64,000 nt of DNA from JAXGYX01 sp040772065 (GCA_040772065.1 JAXGYX010000001.1:1550001-1614000); one strand, 5' to 3'. Shown: positions 8,530-16,878, counted from the first letter of the stretch. Translations and numbers: made by a program. Notes: a model not told the origin generated them from the sequence alone.

Positions 8530-8580
8530 CAAGCATCCGACCACGCTCGGTGAAGGCGAGCGGAATGTCGAACAGCCGGC

Positions 8581-9255
8581 TTACGTCTCGGGTTTTTTGA
8601 TCGGTTCGATGTCATTGTAATCAGAAAAATCAGTGACGATCTCCACAGTCTCCTCATTGGTCTCATCTTTCGCCTTGATATGGCTCTCGATTCGTTTGAT
8701 GTATTGACCGGTGCTGTCAGGCGTCACCACAATCTTCATTTGAAAGATATCCTTGTTCGTCTGTTTCGCCTCTTCGTTGGGCACAAAACCTTGAAATTTA
8801 ACTGAATACGCATAGGTCAGGTCATCAAAAATGCCTTGATGAAAACCTTCAAAAGTCAGCGTGTCGTTTTCCTTGGATGAGACAAATTGATCATGATCCA
8901 GCACTTGCAGAACGTCCGAGTAGCCAATCACCGTGATCGTTTGTTTATCAACGGTTTGATAGTGAACTCCATCGGTCGACACCATGTCCTGCCCGTTCAC
9001 CCGCAACAGATGAATGGTCTCTCCGCCTTCTTCTTGTTTGAGACGGGTGTTGCCGGTTTCCTCATTGTGATCCATCACGATATTCTTCCCCATGTTGTCC
9101 AGACTCAACGAAGTTTGAGAGTGGTAGGAAGTGACGTCACCCATATTGGCAAGCAAAGTCTGACGAATTTGCTCAGCCTTCTCATCTTTTTTACAGGCGC
9201 TGAGACTAACCGCGCAAACAAACACCAAAAATAATGTCATCGCTTTTTTCAGCAT
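8581..9255 (-). CDS. Putative lipoprotein of unknown function
   Basis: A 224-residue protein with a lipoprotein signal peptide (hydrophobic residues 6-18, lipobox LSAC with Cys21) followed by a charged segment. The remainder, starting KAEQIRQTLLANMGDVTSYH, resembles in general layout the beta-rich, LppX/LolA-like lipoproteins that carry hydrophobic molecules, but no diagnostic motif was seen and no function is claimed. AAAGGAAA is about 10 nt before the ATG. It is divergent from the copper operon and monocistronic, followed by the structured element at 8412-8529. Confidence 0.75.
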   Translation of the reverse strand: MLKKAMTLFLVFVCAVSLSACKKDEKAEQIRQTLLANMGDVTSYHSQTSLSLDNMGKNIVMDHNEETGNTRLKQEEGGETIHLLRVNGQDMVSTDGVHYQTVDKQTITVIGYSDVLQVLDHDQFVSSKENDTLTFEGFHQGIFDDLTYAYSVKFQGFVPNEEAKQTNKDIFQMKIVVTPDSTGQYIKRIESHIKAKDETNEETVEIVTDFSDYNDIEPIKKPET

Positions 9256-9505
9256 GATTCGGATTTCCTTTCTTCTTCAAAAGAAACACAAGGTTACAGA
9301 TATGTTACCACCCCGTAACGTATTAATAAATAAATCATTTATTGCGTAATAATGCAAGTAATTTACAAAAATCAAACTGATTTATGTATAAACGCAATTG
9401 ATTGATCATTTTTCCGCGCGACAGATGAAGTTTAACAATTCGCGGCGGAAACGGCCACAATCAACAACAGCGGGCAAGAACCCCGGGAAAAGTTCAACCG
9501 CCCTC
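9256..9505. other. Intergenic region between the lipoprotein and copper genes
   Basis: No gene is visible. Two small inverted repeats occur upstream of the lipoprotein: GTTAC-N6-GTAAC near 9303-9318 and AATAAAT-N5-ATTTATT near 9325-9344, the latter in an AT-rich stretch. They may be operator sites, but nothing ties them to a named regulator. The copper promoter and operator begin at 9506. Confidence 0.4.
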
Positions 9506-9534
9506 TTTACAACACCCCTCCCCGGGTGTAGTAT
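9506..9534 (+). promoter_or_regulatory. copA promoter with CsoR-type operator in the spacer
   Basis: The -35 box TTTACA (9506-9511) and the -10 box TAGTAT (9529-9534) are 17 bp apart. The spacer holds the G/C-rich inverted repeat ACACCC-N6-GGGTGT (9512-9529), the pattern of CsoR-family operators, which likewise lie across the promoter. Because csoR is the last gene of the same operon, copper-released autorepression is the natural reading. This is an inference from pattern and context. Confidence 0.75.
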
Positions 9535-9597
9535 GTGGGGAGAGTTTCGTTATAAACGGTCGGTCGCGCACAGGCGCCGATCCATAATTTTAGAAAA

Positions 9598-12342
9598 GTG
9601 GTGATCTACTTGTCCAAACAGACACAAACAGAGTCACAGGCTGACAAGGCTCTACAAGCTGAAAAATATATTGTCAGCGGTATGACTTGCGCAGCCTGCC
9701 AGGCGAACATTCAAAAAGCGGTATGCAAGCTGGACGGAGTCGAGGGCGCCGAGGTCAATTTGCTGACCAACGAAATGAGCGTGCGCTTTGATCCCAACGC
9801 GGTCGACTCCGATCGAATTATAAGTGCCGTGGAGAGGATTGGCTATGGAGCCGATGTTGACGCGAAAGGTCAAAAACAGACGAGCACATCAGGCGCGGCG
9901 GTTCAAGCGGACCGTTCCGTCTCCGGAGCGTCGCAGAGCGACGCAAGTCCACCGGTGCAAAATCGCGCCAGCCGAGCGGCCTGGGAAACCGCGAGACAGC
10001 TCAAAAGGCAGCTGATCGTGGGCCTGTTATGGCTGCTACCCTTGATGTATATAACAATGGGTGGAATGATCGGGCTACCCCTGCCCGCCTTTTTGAGCGG
10101 TCTTGAAAACGCCGTGAATTACGCATTTACACAGTTGCTGCTGACCCTTCCGGTACTCTTTGTCAACCGTTCGTACTTTCGCAGCGGTTTTAAAGGCCTG
10201 ACCCATCTGTTACCTAACATGGATTCGTTGATCGCAGTCGGCTCCTCCGCCGCCGTCGTCTACGGGATTTTCGCGATCTACCGCATGGCGTACGGAACCG
10301 GCCACGGCGACATGGGACTGGTCGAGCATTATTATCATCAGTTATACTTTGAGTCCGCCGCCATGATTCTGGTCATCATCACGATCGGCAAATATTTGGA
10401 GGCCCGTTCAAAGGGGCACACATCGGACGCGATTACAAAACTGATTGAACTGGCGCCGGCGGAAGCGGAGGTTTTGCTGGACGGCGAAGTGACCGTCGTG
10501 CCGGTGCAGCAGATCGTGCCGGGCGATCTTGTGCAGATTCGCCCCGGAGCGTCGATTCCGGTGGATGGCTTGATCGAATCCGGGCACGCCTCGCTGGACG
10601 AGTCGGCGCTGACCGGTGAAAGTTTGCCCGCAGAGCGCGGCGTCGGTGAGAAAGTGACGGCGGGGACCGTCAGCCGAGGTGGATATTTTACCTTCCGCGC
10701 CACAAATGTCGGCGATGACACGGATTTGGCGAAAATCATCCGTCTGGTTGAAGAGGCGGCCGCTTCAAAGGCGCCCATATCCCGCCTGGTTGATCGCATC
10801 GCGGCGATCTTCGTCCCGGTGGTGATGGCCATCGCCCTTGTCGTGCTGATCATCTGGTTGGTGACCGGCAATGGTTTGGAGACCGCTCTCAACATGTCAA
10901 TTTCCGTGCTCGTCATTTCCTGTCCTTGCGCTTTGGGATTGGCGACTCCGCTGGCGATCATGGCCGGGACAGGCCAAGGCAGTCGACACAATGTGCTCAT
11001 CAAGTCCGGAGAGGCCTTGGAAACGATGCACAATATCCAGACGGTGGTTTTGGACAAAACCGGAACCATCACCGCCGGACGTCCGGTCGTGACCGATGTG
11101 CTTCCTTCGGAAAGCCACACAAGCGAGGAACTGTTGATTTTGGCCTCCGGCATCGAGCAGCATTCCGAGCATATTTTGGCGGAGGCGATCATGGCCTACG
11201 CCGCCACACAGAATATCGCCCGTCCTGAATGTGACAATTTCCAAAACATACCCGGACGCGGAGTCGAGGCGGTTGTGAATGGACGGACCGGCCGTGGTGG
11301 CAACTTTGTCTTCGCCGCGGATATTTTAGGGGGCTCGGCGGCTGAACAACTGCTAAGCGAGCAAAACATCGCGCTCGCCGATCAGGGCAAAACCCCTTTG
11401 TATTTTTTTGAGGATGACCGGTATGTCGGCGCCATAGCCCTGGCCGACCCGATTAAAAAAGGAAGCGCGGAAGCCATCAGGGCGCTGCGTGAGAATGGTC
11501 TGAAAGTCGTTATGTTGACCGGTGACAATCAGCGGACCGCACGGGCGATTCAGCAAAAACTGGGGCTGGAAGATGTTATCTCCGACGTGCTGCCTGACGA
11601 AAAGGCCGCCGTGGTGCAGTCCTTGCAGGAAGATGGGGCGCTGGTCGCCATGGTTGGAGACGGCATCAACGACGCTCCGGCCTTGGAAAGAGCCGATGTC
11701 GGCGTCGCGATCGGCTCCGGGACCGATGTCGCGATCGAATCCGCGGACATTGTCTTGATGAAAAACGATCTGCGCGATGTGGTCACCGCTATTTCGCTCA
11801 GCAAGGCGACCATGCGCAACATCCGTCAAAACCTATTCTGGGCGTTTATTTACAACGTGCTCGGCATACCGATCGCGGCCGGTTTGTTGCAGCCTGCGTT
11901 TGGCATCAGCCTAAATCCGATGTTGGGGGCCACCGCGATGGCGCTCAGTTCTTTGTTTGTCGTCGGCAACGCGTTGCGCCTCACCCGTTGGAAACCGGCT
12001 CCACTGCCGGCGGCCGAACCTGAGCGGGTGAACGATCCGTCGAGCCAACCACAAATAGTTCAAAATCTTCAGGAAAGTCCACAACAGAGTTCACAAAAAA
12101 GTCCACAAGGAGGAACATCCATGAACAAACAATATCTCTTACAGATCAACGGCATGTCCTGCGGTCACTGCTCGGCGGCTGTCACCAAGGCTTTGAAAGC
12201 CGTGCCCGGAGTCCTGGATGCCGAAGTCAATCTCGAAGAGAAAAACGCCACAGTCAGCGCCGGCGAGGATGTGTTGGCGGAGGATCTGGACAAGGCGGTC
12301 GTCGAAGCCGGATACGAAGTGGTGGGCGTCAACGAAAAATAG
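9598..12342 (+). CDS. copA: Copper-translocating P1B-type ATPase fused to a C-terminal CopZ-like domain
   Basis: Exports Cu(I) across the cytoplasmic membrane using ATP. The 914-residue protein has an N-terminal heavy-metal domain with MTCAAC (29-34), the actuator motif TGES (338), the membrane CPC motif (442-444), the phosphorylation site DKTGT (486) and GDGINDAPAL near 687. After the last membrane helices comes a Gln/Ser/Pro-rich linker of about 45 residues, then a second heavy-metal domain starting at Met842 with MSCGHC (853-858). Members normally end just after the last helices. The start is GTG at 9598 or 9601, or TTG at 9610, which has GGTGAT just upstream. It heads the copA-csoR operon. 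Confidence 0.95.
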   Translation: MVIYLSKQTQTESQADKALQAEKYIVSGMTCAACQANIQKAVCKLDGVEGAEVNLLTNEMSVRFDPNAVDSDRIISAVERIGYGADVDAKGQKQTSTSGAAVQADRSVSGASQSDASPPVQNRASRAAWETARQLKRQLIVGLLWLLPLMYITMGGMIGLPLPAFLSGLENAVNYAFTQLLLTLPVLFVNRSYFRSGFKGLTHLLPNMDSLIAVGSSAAVVYGIFAIYRMAYGTGHGDMGLVEHYYHQLYFESAAMILVIITIGKYLEARSKGHTSDAITKLIELAPAEAEVLLDGEVTVVPVQQIVPGDLVQIRPGASIPVDGLIESGHASLDESALTGESLPAERGVGEKVTAGTVSRGGYFTFRATNVGDDTDLAKIIRLVEEAAASKAPISRLVDRIAAIFVPVVMAIALVVLIIWLVTGNGLETALNMSISVLVISCPCALGLATPLAIMAGTGQGSRHNVLIKSGEALETMHNIQTVVLDKTGTITAGRPVVTDVLPSESHTSEELLILASGIEQHSEHILAEAIMAYAATQNIARPECDNFQNIPGRGVEAVVNGRTGRGGNFVFAADILGGSAAEQLLSEQNIALADQGKTPLYFFEDDRYVGAIALADPIKKGSAEAIRALRENGLKVVMLTGDNQRTARAIQQKLGLEDVISDVLPDEKAAVVQSLQEDGALVAMVGDGINDAPALERADVGVAIGSGTDVAIESADIVLMKNDLRDVVTAISLSKATMRNIRQNLFWAFIYNVLGIPIAAGLLQPAFGISLNPMLGATAMALSSLFVVGNALRLTRWKPAPLPAAEPERVNDPSSQPQIVQNLQESPQQSSQKSPQGGTSMNKQYLLQINGMSCGHCSAAVTKALKAVPGVLDAEVNLEEKNATVSAGEDVLAEDLDKAVVEAGYEVVGVNEK
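12108..12113 (+). promoter_or_regulatory. Internal Shine-Dalgarno inside copA, before the CopZ-like domain
   Basis: AGGAGG stands 7 nt before an in-frame ATG (12121), within the part of copA that encodes the linker. It is as good as any ribosome site in the window. It suggests the last domain is also made as a separate protein. Confidence 0.65.
12121..12342 (+). CDS. copZ: CopZ-like copper chaperone, probable internal in-frame product of copA
   Basis: Starting at the internal ATG gives a complete 73-residue heavy-metal-associated protein with the Cu-binding loop MSCGHC (12-17), the LKAVPGVLDAEVNLEEKNA segment and the closing AVVEAGYEVVGV strand: exactly the size and layout of stand-alone CopZ, which carries Cu(I) to CopA and CsoR. 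It is in frame with copA (codon 842), so the same residues are also the C terminus of the long protein. Whether the free form is really made is inferred from the ribosome site at 12108-12113. Confidence 0.6.
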   Translation: MNKQYLLQINGMSCGHCSAAVTKALKAVPGVLDAEVNLEEKNATVSAGEDVLAEDLDKAVVEAGYEVVGVNEK

Positions 12343-12364
12343 GGCGACAGTCGTTCGCCACATC

Positions 12365-12395
12365 AAGGCGGCGGGGCAAACCGCCGCCTTTTTTT
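12365..12395 (+). terminator. Intrinsic terminator between copA/copZ and csoR
   Basis: A perfect 10-bp stem, AAGGCGGCGG (12365-12374) with CCGCCGCCTT (12381-12390), a 6-nt loop and seven T (12389-12395). The csoR ribosome site starts at 12397, so no promoter fits between them and csoR must be reached by read-through. Confidence 0.85.
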
Positions 12396-12408
12396 CAGGA
12401 GGTCAACC

Positions 12409-12684
12409 ATGCAAGCGGACAAGGCAAAAAACATTCGACTGTTGAAAACCGCTCGGGGTCAGCTGGATGGTATCATCCGCATGATGGAGGATGATCGATA
12501 TTGCATCGATATTTCCAATCAACTCATGTCCACCCAGGCAATTTTGAAAAAAACAAATCAAAATGTGTTGCGCGCGCATTTGGAAAATTGTGTGGTCAAC
12601 GCTCTGAGCGGCGATGACGCCGACGAGGCGGGCACGAAAATCCGGGAAATCATGGAGGTCATCGAAAAAATCTCCGGAAAATAA
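12409..12684 (+). CDS. csoR: CsoR-family copper-sensing transcriptional repressor
   Basis: A 91-residue all-helical repressor of the DUF156 family that leaves its operator on binding Cu(I). The Cu-ligand triad Cys-His-Cys is present at Cys32 (RYCIDIS), His57 and Cys61 (HLENC), as in copper-sensing CsoR rather than the RcnR or FrmR branches. AGGAGG lies 6 nt before the ATG. It follows copA and the intergenic terminator, so it is likely made at a lower level than CopA. Its probable target is the inverted repeat at 9512-9529. Confidence 0.93.
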   Translation: MQADKAKNIRLLKTARGQLDGIIRMMEDDRYCIDISNQLMSTQAILKKTNQNVLRAHLENCVVNALSGDDADEAGTKIREIMEVIEKISGK

Positions 12685-12720
12685 TGGCCCTAAAATTGGC
12701 TGTGCGGTTTTGTTGACGCC

Positions 12721-12834
12721 GATTAAGTCAGGAGTCCAACACGATCACACGTTTGGTGGATTAAGTCAGGAGTCCAACACGATCACACGTTTGGTGGATT
12801 AAGTCAGGAGTCCAACACGATCACACGTTTGGTG
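12721..12834. repeat. Three perfect 38-bp tandem copies covering the 3' end of the Xaa-Pro peptidase gene
   Basis: Copies at 12721-12758, 12759-12796 and 12797-12834 are identical, each starting GATTAAGTCAGGAGTCCAAC and ending GTTTGGTG. Read on the minus strand, each copy codes for TKRVIVLDS and a TGA stop. The copy next to the gene supplies its real C terminus and stop at 12804, and the other two lie beyond it as non-coding duplicates. Confidence 0.95.
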
Positions 12835-13910
12835 GATTGTGTCAGCACGTCAAATCGATCGGTCCGCGCCACGCCGATGTCTTCAATGCGAACACCGCCC
12901 AGTCCCGGCAAATAAATGCCGGGTTCAACCGACAGCACGGCACCCGCCGGAATGGGATCGAGACAACTAGGAGAGAAATTTGGATTTTCGTGAATCAGCA
13001 ACCCTAGGCTGTGTCCCAGACTATGGCCAAAGTATTGAGCGTAGCCGGCCTCATCGATCACCTGACGGGCGATGGCGTCGCAGGCCTGTCCGGTCATTCC
13101 GGCGCGGATAGCGGCTTCCGCCGTCAATTGGGCGTTCAAGACGATTTCATAAATCTCCAACATGCGCCGGTCGGGCTCACCTAAAAAAATCGTGCGGGTG
13201 ATGTCGGAACAATAGCCCTGACACACACAGCCAAAATCCAGCACCACGGTGTCTCCCCGGGCCAATTCTTTGTCCGTCGCCACACCATGAGGCAACGCGC
13301 TGCGCGCGCCGGAAGCCACAATGGTCTCAAAAGACGGGCCTGAAGCGCCGTGCAGACGCATCAGAAATTCAAGACGCGCCGCCACCTCATTCTCGGTCAT
13401 GCCGATTCTTATTTGGGGAAGCAACTCATCGAACGCCCGATCAGCCAGGCCGGCGGCCTGTTTGATTTTTTCGATTTCGGTCTCGTCTTTGATCCATCTT
13501 TGTTTGTTTATCTGAGAAGAGCTCGCCACAAGTTGAATGTCGGGAAGCAGTTCGCGCAATTCCCGGTACGCGGCGACCGTCAAGTCGTGATCTTCGACAC
13601 CAATTCTCAGCCACTTTCTTTCCCGGGCTATTTTGGCAAATCCACGTAGCTTGCTCCCTTGAATTTCCACGACTTCTTGTTTAGCGCATTGTGAGGCGGC
13701 CTGCTCGCTGTATCGGCTGTCCACCAACAAGGTGGATTCGTGCGCGGACAACGCCGCGAGTGATTCCGTTCCGGTAAAGCCGGTAAAGTATCTTGTGTTT
13801 TCACGTGATGACAGCATGACGCAGTCCAACCGTTCCTCACCAAGCAACTCCCGCAGCGCCATCCTTCTGGACGCGGTGTCCGCTGTGTTATGTAAACCCA
13901 ATCCGCTCAC
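12804..13910 (-). CDS. Xaa-Pro aminopeptidase / dipeptidase (M24B)
   Basis: Cytoplasmic metallopeptidase that cleaves N-terminal X-Pro bonds. The 368-residue protein has an N-terminal creatinase-like domain (to about 130) and a pita-bread catalytic domain with the five metal ligands in VVLDFG, YCSDITRT, GHSLGHSLG, VEPGIY and RIEDIG. The GTG at 13910 is used, but its AAGGTGG ribosome site abuts it; a TTG at 13901 or the ATG at 13862 (MALRELLGEERLD) could be the true start. The last nine codons and the stop are part of the 38-bp tandem repeat. Confidence 0.92.
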   Translation of the reverse strand: MSGLGLHNTADTASRRMALRELLGEERLDCVMLSSRENTRYFTGFTGTESLAALSAHESTLLVDSRYSEQAASQCAKQEVVEIQGSKLRGFAKIARERKWLRIGVEDHDLTVAAYRELRELLPDIQLVASSSQINKQRWIKDETEIEKIKQAAGLADRAFDELLPQIRIGMTENEVAARLEFLMRLHGASGPSFETIVASGARSALPHGVATDKELARGDTVVLDFGCVCQGYCSDITRTIFLGEPDRRMLEIYEIVLNAQLTAEAAIRAGMTGQACDAIARQVIDEAGYAQYFGHSLGHSLGLLIHENPNFSPSCLDPIPAGAVLSVEPGIYLPGLGGVRIEDIGVARTDRFDVLTQSTKRVIVLDS

Positions 13911-13932
13911 CCACCTTTTTTAAAATTCACAA

Positions 13933-14796
13933 TCACAATAGATTCCGGACTCCATGATCACGCAGTTGTTCTTTCATATCCAAGGCGTCGACATCCTGGG
14001 TCCCCGCCGATTCACATATGATGATTGGTTTCATACCCAATTCGGCGATGACCGGTGCAAGATCTTTGAAATACGGACCATAGAGGTAGTCCTCAAAAGT
14101 CAAATGGCGAATCTCACCGGATTTGCCATATTCAATTTGACTAAAATGAATGTGCATCCTACACATTCTGTCCTGACCCAATTCCCGCGCGATTCGTTCA
14201 CAAACCATCCGATAGTCTTCCGGCCGGCGCAAACCGCCTCCGGTGCGCGCGTTCAGATGCCCAAAATCAATGCACGGCAACAGTCGTTCATCCAGAGAGC
14301 ACAGCGTTAGAATATCTTCCAATGCTCCCAGCTGGTTTCGCTTGCCCATCAGCTCGGGACAAATGGCGATCTGTTCCAGCAAACCTTCCCGGTCGGCCTC
14401 CTCAATGACCTCTTTTAACAAAATCGATGCCCGTTGCAGAGCCTCTGAGCGTTCAGGTTTCGCCGACCCCGGGTGCACCACAATTCGACGCGCGCCCATT
14501 TTAGCCGCGGCACGTAGCGAATCCAGAATATACATCTTGCTTTTTAGTTGTTTTTCTGGTTCGGTGGTGGCCAGGTTGATATAGTATGGCGCGTGCAGGG
14601 ACAGATGGACACCATGAAGCGCGGCTTGATCCTCCAACCTCGCGGCCAGCCGGTCGGAGACACGCACTCCTCTACCCGCTTGGTACTCAAACGCGTTGAG
14701 CCCCTTGGATCGAATCCAGCCAAGAACATCACGTGAACCCTTGCCACCTTCTTCAGAATATCGTCTCGGGCTGCCCGCAGTGCCGATATGGATCAT
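13933..14796 (-). CDS. Endonuclease IV-like TIM-barrel protein (AP endonuclease family 2)
   Basis: The 287-residue protein has the layout of the Nfo/xylose-isomerase-like barrel: candidate metal ligands in SLHAPYYINL, RIVVHPGS, ICPELMGKRNQLG, CIDFGHLNAR, RMHIHFSQIEY and IICESAG. Endonuclease IV cuts abasic sites in DNA; the match to the classic DNA-contact residues cannot be judged by eye, so the repair role is probable rather than certain. Its ATG overlaps the stop of the upstream yqeG gene by 4 nt, so the two are translationally coupled. Confidence 0.85.
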   Translation of the reverse strand: MIHIGTAGSPRRYSEEGGKGSRDVLGWIRSKGLNAFEYQAGRGVRVSDRLAARLEDQAALHGVHLSLHAPYYINLATTEPEKQLKSKMYILDSLRAAAKMGARRIVVHPGSAKPERSEALQRASILLKEVIEEADREGLLEQIAICPELMGKRNQLGALEDILTLCSLDERLLPCIDFGHLNARTGGGLRRPEDYRMVCERIARELGQDRMCRMHIHFSQIEYGKSGEIRHLTFEDYLYGPYFKDLAPVIAELGMKPIIICESAGTQDVDALDMKEQLRDHGVRNLL

Positions 14797-15350
14797 TTTT
14801 TCCCCTCACCATCTAAAATGTCATCATATGTCGGAACGCATTGAAAGCGTTTAAATAACCAATTTTCCATAATCCGTTTGACACGAATTTGCGGCGGCTC
14901 ACCTTTTGTTCGATGAGGTCGCACAAGAATCGAGGCCACGCCCGCCTTTCGCCCCGCCCAAACATCCGTAAAAATCTGATCGCCACAAAGTAGAATTTCA
15001 TCTTTCGTCACGCCATGTTCTTGGATGGCCCGCTCGATCCCGCGAATTCCCGGCTTCATCGCCATGCCAATTGCCGGCACACCAAGTGATCGTCCCATCG
15101 TCGCCGCCCGCTCGGATCTCGCGTTAGACAAGATCACCGGAGTCAATCCACTTTGACGAATTCGCTCAAGCTGGCGCGACGCGAATTCAGACTTTTCCCG
15201 CCCTCCGTGAACCGTCAAAGTATTGTCGATATCCAACAAAATCAGCCGATATCCCCGCGCGTGATAATCTTGCAGCGGCAGGTGAGACAAGTCCGGATAA
15301 TAGGCGTCCGGGCGCCATTTGAATCGCCAAAATTTTGTGATCAACCCCAC
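14793..15350 (-). CDS. yqeG: YqeG-family HAD-IIIA phosphatase
   Basis: A 185-residue HAD hydrolase with motif I LLDIDNTLTVHGG, motif II ILSNARSE, the KPG lysine (MAMKPG) and motif III/IV CGDQIFTDVWAGRKAG, as in YqeG. The substrate is not known; homologues relate to phosphatidylglycerophosphate phosphatases. The frame is open to a GTG at 15359 directly after AAGGAG; the GTG at 15350 has an 8-nt spacer and is preferred. It overlaps the downstream endonuclease-like gene. Confidence 0.9.
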   Translation of the reverse strand: MGLITKFWRFKWRPDAYYPDLSHLPLQDYHARGYRLILLDIDNTLTVHGGREKSEFASRQLERIRQSGLTPVILSNARSERAATMGRSLGVPAIGMAMKPGIRGIERAIQEHGVTKDEILLCGDQIFTDVWAGRKAGVASILVRPHRTKGEPPQIRVKRIMENWLFKRFQCVPTYDDILDGEGKK

Positions 15351-15463
15351 AATTCCCACTCCTTAACTGAACCGTTCTCCAAAACGATTATACACGTTTC
15401 AACAAGTAATTCTAAAAAACTCATCTAACGGAGCCGCCTTTAGCTTGAATGGCGCTGTATTTC

Positions 15464-15492
15464 TTGTATTTGAGTAGCTGTTAAAATATAAT
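15464..15492 (+). promoter_or_regulatory. lysC promoter
   Basis: TTGTAT (15464-15469) and TATAAT (15487-15492) are separated by 17 bp, 33 nt before the lysC ATG. The short leader leaves no room for a lysine riboswitch. Confidence 0.75.
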
Positions 15493-15525
15493 ATCAACGG
15501 TTTAAAATTAAAAGGAGTAATCTGA

Positions 15526-16878
15526 ATGAAGGTTTGTAAATTTGGCGGTTCGTCTTTGGCGGACGCGACACAGATACGCAAGGTGTGCGAAATCATCTTG
15601 TCCGACAACGAGCGCACGGCGGTCGTCGTGTCCGCGCCGGGCAAGCGGTTTGACAAAGATTTCAAAGTGACCGACCTGTTGATCGCGCTGGCCAACGCGA
15701 TCGTGTCGGGATACGATGGCAAAACAGAATTGAAGGCCGTAATCGATCGCTTCCAGGCGATCAGCGATGATTTGGAACTCGATGAGTACCTGATCACCTC
15801 GATCAAAGATGATTTGGCTGACAGAATCAATGGATTTGATGGCGACAGTCGTTTATTGATGGACACCATGAAGGCGGCGGGCGAGGACAACTGCGCGAAG
15901 CTGGTCGCGGCTTACCTTTGTTCAATCGGACAAGACGCCCACTACGTGGACCCATTCGACGCCGGTTTCCTTTTGTCCAACCAGGACGGGCGGGTGGTGG
16001 TGGGACCACATACCTACGCCAATCTCGCGAAATTGCGTCAACGCACCGGCTTGTTGATTTTCCCGGGATTTTTCGGTTATAACGAGAGACGTGAAGTCAT
16101 CACATTTTCGCGCGGTGGTTCCGACATCACCGGGTCGATCCTGGCGGCCGCGCTGAAGGCCACGATTTATGAAAATTGGACGGATGTGGACAATGTCTAT
16201 TCAGTTAATCCGGCGTTGATAAAAGATCCCCATCCGATCAAAGAATTGACCTACGATGAAATGAGGGAGTTGGCGTACGCCGGTTTTACCGTGCTGCATG
16301 AGGAAGCGTTGGAACCGGCTTTCCGGAATAACATTCCCGTCAACATCCGCAACACCAACAATCCTGCTTCTGACGGCACCATGATCGTCCAAAGCCGAAA
16401 CAATTACGAAGGAGTGCTGACCGGAATCGCGGGCAAAAAAGGCTTCACCATCCTGCACATCAGCAAATATTTGATGAATGGCGAAATTGGATTCGCATTC
16501 AAGGTTTTACAGATATTGGCCGACCTGCATATACCCTTTGAGCATATGCCATCCGGCATCGATTCCTTGTCCATCGTGATGCGTGACGAGGTATTCCCTA
16601 TTGAAAAAGAAAAAATCGTGATCGACCGCCTCATTAACGAGCTGAATGTGGACGACGTGCACTCACAGCGTGGTATCGCGATCGTCATGATCGTCGGTTC
16701 CGCCATGGAACAGACGGTGGGTGTCACGGCGCGGGCCTGCAACTCTTTGAGCCACGCCGGCGTCAACCTGGAATTGATTATCCAGGGAGCGTCCGAGACC
16801 AGCGTGTTGTTTGGTGTGCGCAGCGAGTTTTGCAACCTTGCCGTGCAGGTTCTATATCACGAATTTTTCCCGTTTTAA
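15526..16878 (+). CDS. lysC: Aspartate kinase, monofunctional
   Basis: Phosphorylates aspartate, the entry to lysine, threonine and methionine synthesis. The 450-residue protein starts MKVCKFGGSSLADATQI, has the kinase motifs RGGSDITGSILAAAL and WTDVDNVYSVNP, and two C-terminal ACT domains (from about 310; GITGIAGKKGFTILHISKYL-like and VMIVGSAMEQTVGVTARACN). Length and ACT layout fit the lysine-sensitive class III type, but the effector cannot be read. AGGAG is upstream of the ATG. It stands alone, followed at once by a long palindrome and a bidirectional terminator. Confidence 0.95.
   Translation: MKVCKFGGSSLADATQIRKVCEIILSDNERTAVVVSAPGKRFDKDFKVTDLLIALANAIVSGYDGKTELKAVIDRFQAISDDLELDEYLITSIKDDLADRINGFDGDSRLLMDTMKAAGEDNCAKLVAAYLCSIGQDAHYVDPFDAGFLLSNQDGRVVVGPHTYANLAKLRQRTGLLIFPGFFGYNERREVITFSRGGSDITGSILAAALKATIYENWTDVDNVYSVNPALIKDPHPIKELTYDEMRELAYAGFTVLHEEALEPAFRNNIPVNIRNTNNPASDGTMIVQSRNNYEGVLTGIAGKKGFTILHISKYLMNGEIGFAFKVLQILADLHIPFEHMPSGIDSLSIVMRDEVFPIEKEKIVIDRLINELNVDDVHSQRGIAIVMIVGSAMEQTVGVTARACNSLSHAGVNLELIIQGASETSVLFGVRSEFCNLAVQVLYHEFFPF

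Noticed and set aside
8546..8575. CGCTC/GAGCG hairpin as terminator of the lipoprotein gene
   Set aside because: Five base pairs and no T-run; the 13-bp stem with seven T at 8412-8529 is the better candidate.
10338..11192. Minus-strand ORF of 284 codons opposite copA
   Set aside because: Its Ser/Thr/Pro-rich translation is the typical antisense shadow of a P-type ATPase gene, with no ribosome site.
12721..12834. Repeat units of 38 bp that look like a CRISPR array
   Set aside because: The copies are contiguous with no spacers, are coding at the gene end, and no cas gene is near.
15493..15525. Lysine riboswitch before lysC
   Set aside because: The leader between the promoter and the start codon is only about 25 nt, far too short for an L box.
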